Assembly (NCBI GenBank): GCA_902771155.1
Contig: CACXVS010000027.1
Location: 1 to 39,713 of the forward strand
Reading direction: 5' to 3'
DNA length: 39,713 nucleotides
Source: an uncultured Prevotellaceae bacterium
Lineage (GTDB): Bacteria > Bacteroidota > Bacteroidia > Bacteroidales > Bacteroidaceae
Shown: in pieces, positions 19,301 to 25,566 of the stretch
Layout: each line of letters opens with the position of its first letter
Position numbering within the stretch: position 1 is the stretch's first letter
Notes under the pieces: model-generated
What the model was told of the DNA's origin: nothing
The model's input: the letters and a program-made list of their open reading frames with translations, nothing else
Databases searched by the model: none
Translations under genes and position numbers: made by a program

Positions 19301-19570
19301 ACCGAAGGCCAACAAGATACCGTCGGGGCGCTCCTTCTCAATCACCCGCTCCACGAAATAGGGTTGTACAGGTAGGAAATAGATCTCGTCGGCTACACCC
19401 TCCGAGGTCTGCACCGTGGCGATATTGGGGTTTATCAGCACCGTCTTCACACCCTCTTCGCGCAGGGCCTTCAAGGCCTGCGAACCACTATAGTCAAACT
19501 CTCCTGCCTCACCGATCTTCAACGCCCCAGAACCCAGCAGCAGTACTTTCTTGATAGAATTATCTTTCAT
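16343..19570 (-). CDS. carB: Carbamoyl-phosphate synthase large subunit
   Basis: The 1075-residue cytosolic enzyme makes carbamoyl phosphate from bicarbonate, ammonia and two ATP for arginine and pyrimidine synthesis. It has the duplicated ATP-grasp organisation: carboxy-phosphate half (start [36 protein letters not shown]), oligomerisation domain, carbamate-kinase half ([35 protein letters not shown]) and a C-terminal MGS-like allosteric domain ([21 protein letters not shown] onward; [14 protein letters not shown]). Full length for the family. The small subunit carA lies 146 nt upstream on the same strand. Confidence 0.96.
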   Translation of the reverse strand: [1075 protein letters not shown]

Positions 19571-19579
19571 CTTTTATTC

Positions 19580-19607
19580 TTTAAGCTTTAAGCATTAAGC
19601 ATTAAAC
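19580..19607 (-). repeat. Heptad repeats in the carB leader
   Basis: On the minus strand four 7-bp units run in tandem (TTAATGC, TTAATGC, TTAAAGC, TTAAAGA) 10-40 nt before the carB ATG. Confidence 0.75.
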
Positions 19608-19628
19608 TTTAATATTTCAACACAGAGG

Positions 19629-19710
19629 CACAGAGATACAGAGGTCTTTCAATTCTTCAATTCTTCAATTCTTCAATTCTTCAATTGACATCAATCTCTG
19701 TATCTCTGTG
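19629..19710. repeat. Inverted CACAGAG repeat enclosing CTTCAATT octamers
   Basis: Perfect 15-bp arms (19629-19643 and 19696-19710, CACAGAGATACAGAG) flank 52 bp that hold five tandem 8-bp units (19647-19686; four exact CTTCAATT and one TTTCAATT). It lies just after the carA stop codon. A further CACAGAG copy stands at 19621-19627. Transcribed from carA it would fold into a stem with the octamers in the loop. Confidence 0.8.
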
Positions 19711-19716
19711 TTTATT

Positions 19717-20790
19717 TTACAGCGTTTCAATAAAACGGTCGAACATAAACTCCGTATCCACAGGACCCGAGCAGGCCTCAGGATGGAACTGGCTCGAGAA
19801 CCAGGGATGTGAGAGATGTCGGATACCCTCGTTCGAGCCGTCGTTCATATTGACAAAGAGTTCGCGCCAGTCGTTACCCAGCGTGGCAGCATCCACCGCA
19901 TAACCGTGATTCTGCGAGGTGACGTAACAGCGGTTGGTACCCACCTCCCTCACGGGCTGATTATGCGAACGGTGACCGTATTTCAACTTATAGATCGTAG
20001 CCCCGCCGGCCTTTGCCAGCAACTGGTTACCCATACAGATACCACAGATGGGCTTGCGCGAAGCCGACATCTGTTTCTTCAGCACCTCCACGGCATCCAC
20101 ACACATATCGGGATCACCAGGACCATTGGCCAAAAACAGACCGTCGAACGCCATATCGGTATAGTCGTAGTTCCAGGGCACGCGGATCACCTCCACACCG
20201 CGCTTAATCAGACAGCGTATGATGTTGTTCTTCACGCCGCAGTCCACCAGCACCACCTTCCTGCCCGCACCTTCATTATAGCGCACCACGTCTTTACACG
20301 ACACCTTATCCACCCAGTTCACGCCCTCATATTCGGCTGTGGGTATATTGTCGGGCTCATCGTCGAAGATGATCTGTCCCATCATCACACCATGCTCCCG
20401 CAGTACCTTCGTGAGTTCCCGGGTGTCGATACCCGTAATACCAGGCACCCCCTCGCGTTTCAACCAGTCGGCCAGACTCTCCTTCGCATTCCAGTGCGAA
20501 TAAGCCTCACTGTAGTCGCTCACGATGATGGCCTGTGCATAGATCTTGTCGCTCTCCATAAAAGTAGCCAGTCCATTCTCCTCAACAGTGAATGGCGGCA
20601 CACCATAGTTACCCACCAGCGGATAGGTCAGCGTCATCAGCTGTCCGGCATAGCTGGGGTCTGTCAGACTCTCGGGATAGCCCATCATTGCCGTGTTGAA
20701 TACCACTTCACCGGCAACGGGTTTCTCGCTTCCGAAACTCTTGCCCTTAAATTTTGTCCCGTCCGAAAGGACCAGTGTTACATCTCTCAT
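19717..20790 (-). CDS. carA: Carbamoyl-phosphate synthase small subunit (glutaminase)
   Basis: The 357-residue protein hydrolyses glutamine and passes ammonia to CarB. The N-terminal CPSase small-chain domain (DVTLVLSDGTKFKGKSFG) is followed by a class I amidotransferase domain: nucleophile Cys in GICMGNQLLAKAGGA, and the His-Glu pair in SSQFHPEACSGP. KLKYGHRSHNQPV is the expected family signature. The nucleophile elbow has Asn after Gly where E. coli has His, which leaves the triad intact. No promoter is visible in front; it follows glmS by 75 nt, with a hairpin between, so expression may depend on read-through from glmS. Confidence 0.95.
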   Translation of the reverse strand: MRDVTLVLSDGTKFKGKSFGSEKPVAGEVVFNTAMMGYPESLTDPSYAGQLMTLTYPLVGNYGVPPFTVEENGLATFMESDKIYAQAIIVSDYSEAYSHWNAKESLADWLKREGVPGITGIDTRELTKVLREHGVMMGQIIFDDEPDNIPTAEYEGVNWVDKVSCKDVVRYNEGAGRKVVLVDCGVKNNIIRCLIKRGVEVIRVPWNYDYTDMAFDGLFLANGPGDPDMCVDAVEVLKKQMSASRKPICGICMGNQLLAKAGGATIYKLKYGHRSHNQPVREVGTNRCYVTSQNHGYAVDAATLGNDWRELFVNMNDGSNEGIRHLSHPWFSSQFHPEACSGPVDTEFMFDRFIETL

Positions 20791-20800
20791 TTTTTATATC

Positions 20801-20826
20801 TTACTATTTTACCTTTTTACCTTTAA
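20801..20826 (-). repeat. GGTAAAAA-type repeat in the carA leader
   Basis: On the minus strand AAAGGTAAAAAGGTAAAATAG runs in 7-8 bp steps just before the carA start codon, the same unit as at 6920-6957. Confidence 0.6.
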
Positions 20827-20866
20827 AAAAAAGGCGAAACGTTTAGAAAACGAATCGCCCTTTCTT
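20825..20866 (-). terminator. Terminator after glmS
   Basis: On the minus strand, directly after the glmS stop codon, GGCGATTCG and CGTTTCGCC form a stem with two central mismatches, followed by eight T. Confidence 0.7.
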
Positions 20867-22710
20867 TATTCAACAGTTACTGATTTTGCTAAGTTTCTCG
20901 GCTGGTCAACGTTCTTGCCTTTGCAGACGGCTACGTGATAAGCCAGGAGCTGCAGGGGAATCGTGGCCACCAGCGGTTCCAGACATTCCTGAACGTCGGG
21001 TAATTCAATCACCTCGTCGGCGATCTTCGATATCGTATCGTCGCCTTTCGATACCAGGGCTATCACCCTACCCTGACGGGCCTTGATCTCCTGTATGTTC
21101 GACAGCACCTTCTCGTACATCGCGTTATGCGTGGCGATTACCACCACAGGCATATCCGAGTCGATGAGGGCGATGGGCCCGTGCTTCATCTCGGCAGCGG
21201 GATAGCCCTCTGCGTGGATATAGGATATCTCCTTCAGTTTCAGCGCGCCCTCCAGAGCCACTGGATAAGAATAGCCACGTCCCAGGTAGAGGAAGTTATG
21301 CGCGTATGTAAAGGTACGCGCAAGGTCGGCCACCTTGTCGTTGGTCTGCAGCACCTCACGTATTTTCACTGGTATCTCGCTCAGTCCTTTCACAATCTTC
21401 AGATACTCATCTCGGGCAATGGTGCCCTTAGCCTCTCCCATCGCCAGGGCTATCATCGTCAGCACCGTCACCTGACCTGTGAAAGCCTTCGTCGAAGCCA
21501 CACCGATCTCTGGTCCTACGTGGATATAGGTACCCGTGTCGGTGGCACGGGGTATCGACGAACCGATGGCGTTACAGATACCATAGATAAAGGCGCCCTT
21601 CTCCTTGGCCAGTTGTACGGCAGCCAGCGTGTCGGCCGTCTCACCACTCTGCGAGATAGCCAGCACCACGTCGCCCTTACCCACCACGGGATTCCTGTAA
21701 CGGAACTCCGAGGCATACTCCACCTCGACGGGAATCCGACAGAGGCTCTCTATGATCTGCTTGCCGATGAGTCCGGCGTGCCACGAGGTACCGCAAGCCA
21801 CGATAACCACGCGCTTGGCCTCAAGCATCTGTCTGCGGTAATCGATTAATGCCGAAAGTGTTACGTGGTCTGCCTCGATATTCACCCGACCCCTCATACA
21901 GTTCTTCAGGCACTCGGGCTGCTCGAATATCTCCTTCAGCATAAAGTGGGGATATCCGCCCTTCTCTATCTGTCCGAGGTCGATATCCACGGTCTTCACC
22001 TTCAGTTCCTGATCCTCGCCCAGGATGTTCACCACGTGCAACTCCTTGCCCCGTTCTATCACGGCGATGTTACCGTCTTCGAGATACACCACCTTGTCGG
22101 TATATTCCACGATGGGACTGGCGTCGGAGCCCAGGAAGAACTCGTCGTCGCCGATACCCACCACCAGCGGACTCTGCTTGCGTGCGGCGATAATCTGATT
22201 GGGGTTGCGCTTGTCGAGCACGGCGATGGCATAAGCACCGATCACCTGGTACAGGGCCACCTGCACAGCCGTCAGCAAGTCCAGGTTCTTATGTTCCTTG
22301 ATATATTCTATGAGCTGCACCAGCACCTCCGTGTCGGTATCCGACGAGAACGTCACCCCCTTAGCCTCCAGCTTGTGCTTCAGTTCGGCGTAGTTCTCAA
22401 TGATACCGTTGTGGATGATGGCCAGGTTCTTCGACGACGAATAGTGCGGGTGTGCATTGCGCGAGGAGGGCTCTCCGTGTGTAGCCCAGCGCGTATGGGC
22501 GATACCGATGGTACCGCTCACGTTCTTGTCACTGCAATATTCTACGAGGTTGTCAACTTTTCCTTTGGTCTTATAGACGTTCAAGCTGTCATCGTCGTTG
22601 ATAAGCGCCACTCCGGCACTGTCGTAACCACGATACTCCAGTCTTCTCAGACCCTTAATCAATATTGGAAATGCATCCTTTGTGCCAATGTATCCTACGA
22701 TTCCGCACAT
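20866..22710 (-). CDS. glmS: Glutamine-fructose-6-phosphate aminotransferase (isomerizing)
   Basis: Starting at the ATG at 22710 the protein has 614 residues and begins MCGIVGYIG, so Cys2 becomes the N-terminal nucleophile after Met removal, as required. A frame extension to 22773 is rejected because it would bury this Cys and would span the promoter. The class II amidotransferase domain includes GIAHTRWATHGEPSSRNAHPH; two SIS sugar-isomerase domains follow (VACGTSWHAGLIGK; SQSGETADTLAA), and the C-terminus is PRNLAKSVTVE, the family hallmark. It makes glucosamine-6-phosphate for peptidoglycan and lipopolysaccharide. It leads the glmS-carA-carB set, all users of glutamine amide nitrogen. Confidence 0.96.
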   Translation of the reverse strand: MCGIVGYIGTKDAFPILIKGLRRLEYRGYDSAGVALINDDDSLNVYKTKGKVDNLVEYCSDKNVSGTIGIAHTRWATHGEPSSRNAHPHYSSSKNLAIIHNGIIENYAELKHKLEAKGVTFSSDTDTEVLVQLIEYIKEHKNLDLLTAVQVALYQVIGAYAIAVLDKRNPNQIIAARKQSPLVVGIGDDEFFLGSDASPIVEYTDKVVYLEDGNIAVIERGKELHVVNILGEDQELKVKTVDIDLGQIEKGGYPHFMLKEIFEQPECLKNCMRGRVNIEADHVTLSALIDYRRQMLEAKRVVIVACGTSWHAGLIGKQIIESLCRIPVEVEYASEFRYRNPVVGKGDVVLAISQSGETADTLAAVQLAKEKGAFIYGICNAIGSSIPRATDTGTYIHVGPEIGVASTKAFTGQVTVLTMIALAMGEAKGTIARDEYLKIVKGLSEIPVKIREVLQTNDKVADLARTFTYAHNFLYLGRGYSYPVALEGALKLKEISYIHAEGYPAAEMKHGPIALIDSDMPVVVIATHNAMYEKVLSNIQEIKARQGRVIALVSKGDDTISKIADEVIELPDVQECLEPLVATIPLQLLAYHVAVCKGKNVDQPRNLAKSVTVE

Positions 22711-22742
22711 ACTCTCTTTTCTGTTTGTGTCTAATTTGGCTG

Positions 22743-22774
22743 CAAAAATAATATAATTCAAAGAAAAAACCAAA
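22743..22774 (-). promoter_or_regulatory. Promoter of glmS
   Basis: On the minus strand TTTG (22774-22771), 20 nt, TATTTTTG (22750-22743), 33 nt before the glmS ATG. The -33 element is inside the terminator of the upstream gene. Confidence 0.75.
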
Positions 22775-22799
22775 AGAAAAAAGAATTTTCTTTTGGTTT
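22767..22799 (-). terminator. Terminator of the propeller gene, overlapping the glmS promoter
   Basis: Perfect 14-bp arms AAACCAAAAGAAAA (22767-22780) and complement (22786-22799) with a 5-nt loop, 9 nt after the stop codon and followed on the minus strand by a T-rich run. Confidence 0.8.
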
Positions 22800-22808
22800 C
22801 CTCGTAAT

Positions 22809-25412
22809 TTATGATTCTTCGCCGTCATCCATCATCACCGCCTCTTCTATCACCTCCTCCCGCTGTGCTTCGTCGGCGACTTCCTCGGCGGCCTTTTCCT
22901 GCCTGCGCCTCAGGCGCTCAGCCTTCCGTTCCTCCAGCCATCGGCTCACGGGCTTGCGCAGCAACAGGAATCCTGCTATCAGCAGCACGTAGAGGGTAAT
23001 GGCCCACCATGAGCGGTACCACGGGGCATCAATCGTGATGTCGAGCCTGCTCTCCACGTCACCCATCGTTCCGTCGTCCTTCAGCATCCTCACACAGAGC
23101 GTATAGTCGCCCGAGGGCAACGACATATAGGTAATGTCGGGGTTGTTGGCCGACGACTTGATCCACTTGTCGTTGAACCCCTCCAACTGATACACGAAGC
23201 GCGTGGCGTTGTTCACCCCGCCGTTGTCGGATGCCATATGGATGGTAAACTGGTTCTGATGATACTTCAGCCGGATGCTCTTCTGCATGTCGAGGGCCTC
23301 TTCCAGGATGACGCGCCCGTCGTACTCCTGTCCTACCTCCACCTCCTGGTCGAAGAGCACCAGTCCGCTGAATACGGGGCGCTCGTTCAGATTGCCGTTA
23401 CCCAGGTTCAGGGTGCTGATGATGTCAAGACCATCCTGACCGCCTATCAGCAGCTCACCCTTGCTCGAGCAGAACATGGCGCGCTGGTTGAACGGTCCGG
23501 GCTGCAGTCCGTCGCGGTTGTTGAAGTTACGGATGGTGTAGGTCCACTGCCCGTCCTCCTGTTTCAGGGGCGTGATGTTCGACACACCGTGGTCGGTAGC
23601 CACCCACATCGTGTTTCTCGTATCCTCCGTCACCGCCACGGCGTTCGAGCCCAGCAGTCCCGACTTCATGTCGAGCAGTGTCTTCTGCCCCGTCTTCATG
23701 TCGTAGATCACCACACCCGACGGCGAGCACTGCCACAGCAGCCTCCTGCTGTCGATCACGGCCTGGTTGGTAGCTGTCGATATGGTGAGGGCATGCCTGT
23801 CGTCATCCACGGGGAAGTGCCCGTTGATCACCTTGAAGTTGCCCGGGTGTATCAGGGCGTAGTACTCCGAGTTGCCCAGCACGATCCAGCCGTTGGCACC
23901 CGTCGAAATACTGTTGGTCCACACCGTCTTCAGCACCGAGTTGTCGGCAGTAAAGGCGCGCTGCCTGCCGGTCTTCTTGTCGATGCGCACGGCACCGCCT
24001 CCGAGCACGCCCACCCAGATGTTCTGCCAGCGGTCTTCGGTGATGCCCCAGATATTGTTGGTCACCAGTGCACTGCCCGGATCGGTGGAGCGCAGATTGG
24101 TCCACCCGCCGTCCTTATAGTGCAGGATACCACCCTCGTAGGTACCAAACCACAGGCTGCCGTCCTTGGCTGTAAAACTGCCCACGATAATGTCGCTGGG
24201 CACGCCCAGGGAGTGCTTCGTATAAGTCTCCACTATCTCGTGCGTCTTCGGGTCCATCTTCAGGATACCGCCGTCGTTGCTGCCCAGCCAGTAGTAGCCC
24301 TCCTTGTCCTCGGTGATGGTGTTGATATCACCTACGGGAATGCTCTTGAAGTTCGTCATCGTCTCCAGGCACATCGCCACACCGTTCTTATAGCTTGCCA
24401 TCCACATACGGCCCAGCTGGTCGAGATACAGGTGCTTGATGGTGATGTCGGGCACCGACGTCTCGTCGCCCTTCACGTTGGTAAACTGTCGCCACTCGCG
24501 GTTCTCCTCGTCGAGCACCAGCACGCCCCTGTGGTCGGTAGCCACCCATAGCAGCCCCTTGGCGTCGTAGCACACCTCCCACACGATAATGTCGTCGGGC
24601 ACGTCCTGGTAACCCTGTGCGCGCATCAGCTCGGTGAGCGAGGTGTACCACCGTTTCTCTTTCCTAACATATATATAGGTACCCGTGGAGTGCGTGATCA
24701 CCCAGAGGTTCTGGTCCTTGTCCACCGTCACCCAGTAGTCGTTGTAGGTGTTCAGCTCGTTCTTCACGTGAGCCTCCTTCCACAGCACCTTTCCCCGCTC
24801 GCCGTTGATGCACATCAGTTCGCCGAAGGTCGATACCATCACCATACCCTCCTTGGTCTCGGTATAGGCCGACACGCCGAACTCCTTGGGGAACTCCAAC
24901 GGTCCGTAGCCGAAGGGGATGTGCTTCAGGTTCTTCGTCACGGGGTTGTAGTAGTAGAATCCGTCCTCGTAGGTCTTCACCCAGTAGTTCTTGTCAGAGT
25001 CGAGGTGTAAGCTCTCTATGCTGCCTACGATGCCCTGCTGGTTCAGCCAGCGCGAAGGCTGGCGGTCCACCTTCTCGGTCACCGGGTCGTAGAGCGAGTA
25101 GTTCATGCCCTGCTTCAGCCACAGCCTGCCGCCGTAACCTTCCTGAATCTCGTCGATGCGGTTGTTGCGCAGCGACGTCGTGTCCTTGTCATAACTGAAG
25201 TAGGTACGTATGCGGTAGCCGTCATAGCGGTTCAGTCCGTAGGCCGTACCAAACCATACATACCCCTGCGAGTCGCGCAGGATACTGTTCACCATGGAGT
25301 TCGACAAACCCTCGCGGGTATCCACCCGGCGGAATCTCATGTCAGGTATCACTGCAGCTTCCGCCATCACACCGATGCAGAGCATCGCCAAAAGGAAATA
25401 AATGCGTTTCAT
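22809..25412 (-). CDS. Two-component-regulator propeller/Y_Y_Y membrane protein without a kinase
   Basis: From the ATG at 25412 the product has 867 residues and a signal peptide (MKRIYFLLAMLCIGVMAEA). A periplasmic beta-propeller pair follows, with Reg_prop-type motifs such as GLSNSMVNSILRDSQGYVWFGT and WFGTYEGGILHY, then a Y_Y_Y domain (about 690-790; FVYQLEGFNDKWIKSS and SGDYTLCVRML) and one membrane segment (WWAITLYVLLIAGFLLL). This is the sensor half of Bacteroides hybrid two-component systems. The cytoplasmic tail is only about 50 residues, highly charged and helical (ERKAERLRRRQEKAAEEVADEA), with no histidine kinase, receiver or HTH. The frame ends cleanly at a terminator, so it does not look like a frameshift. 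A longer start at 25457 lacks a signal peptide. Confidence 0.87.
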   Translation of the reverse strand: MKRIYFLLAMLCIGVMAEAAVIPDMRFRRVDTREGLSNSMVNSILRDSQGYVWFGTAYGLNRYDGYRIRTYFSYDKDTTSLRNNRIDEIQEGYGGRLWLKQGMNYSLYDPVTEKVDRQPSRWLNQQGIVGSIESLHLDSDKNYWVKTYEDGFYYYNPVTKNLKHIPFGYGPLEFPKEFGVSAYTETKEGMVMVSTFGELMCINGERGKVLWKEAHVKNELNTYNDYWVTVDKDQNLWVITHSTGTYIYVRKEKRWYTSLTELMRAQGYQDVPDDIIVWEVCYDAKGLLWVATDHRGVLVLDEENREWRQFTNVKGDETSVPDITIKHLYLDQLGRMWMASYKNGVAMCLETMTNFKSIPVGDINTITEDKEGYYWLGSNDGGILKMDPKTHEIVETYTKHSLGVPSDIIVGSFTAKDGSLWFGTYEGGILHYKDGGWTNLRSTDPGSALVTNNIWGITEDRWQNIWVGVLGGGAVRIDKKTGRQRAFTADNSVLKTVWTNSISTGANGWIVLGNSEYYALIHPGNFKVINGHFPVDDDRHALTISTATNQAVIDSRRLLWQCSPSGVVIYDMKTGQKTLLDMKSGLLGSNAVAVTEDTRNTMWVATDHGVSNITPLKQEDGQWTYTIRNFNNRDGLQPGPFNQRAMFCSSKGELLIGGQDGLDIISTLNLGNGNLNERPVFSGLVLFDQEVEVGQEYDGRVILEEALDMQKSIRLKYHQNQFTIHMASDNGGVNNATRFVYQLEGFNDKWIKSSANNPDITYMSLPSGDYTLCVRMLKDDGTMGDVESRLDITIDAPWYRSWWAITLYVLLIAGFLLLRKPVSRWLEERKAERLRRRQEKAAEEVADEAQREEVIEEAVMMDDGEES

Positions 25413-25416
25413 ACTG

Positions 25417-25447
25417 CAAAGATACAAAAAAGTGTTGACATCGCAAA
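25417..25447 (-). promoter_or_regulatory. Promoter of the propeller gene
   Basis: On the minus strand TTTG (25447-25444), 19 nt, TATCTTTG (25424-25417). Only 4 nt separate it from the ATG at 25412, so the transcript may start at or next to the start codon. Confidence 0.7.
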
Positions 25448-25493
25448 ATAAAATCACGATTTTTTATCTCCTCACACTGATAATCACGAAAAA

Positions 25494-25526
25494 TAATCCC
25501 CGGAATGCCAGGCATTCCGGGGATTA
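25494..25526 (-). terminator. Strong terminator of the LruC-like gene
   Basis: A 33-bp near-perfect palindrome: 16-bp arms TAATCCCCGGAATGCC and complement around one base, about 40 nt after the stop codon and followed on the minus strand by ATTTTTCG. Confidence 0.88.
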
Positions 25527-25566
25527 CTCATGTTATATTACGAATTCAAGTTTCGCATTCGCTCAA

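Noticed and set aside
21865..22734. Open frame antisense to glmS
   Set aside because: It lies fully within glmS and its promoter and has no independent support.
22711..22773. Upstream start for glmS
   Set aside because: GlmS needs Cys next to the initiator Met, and the extension covers the promoter.
22711..22808. glmS ribozyme
   Set aside because: The leader is only about 33 nt long and contains no such structure; the ribozyme is known from Gram-positive bacteria.
23238..24551. 437-codon open frame antisense to the propeller gene
   Set aside because: It is a shadow of GC-rich third positions in a clearly real gene; its protein is rich in His, Val and Leu without any motif.
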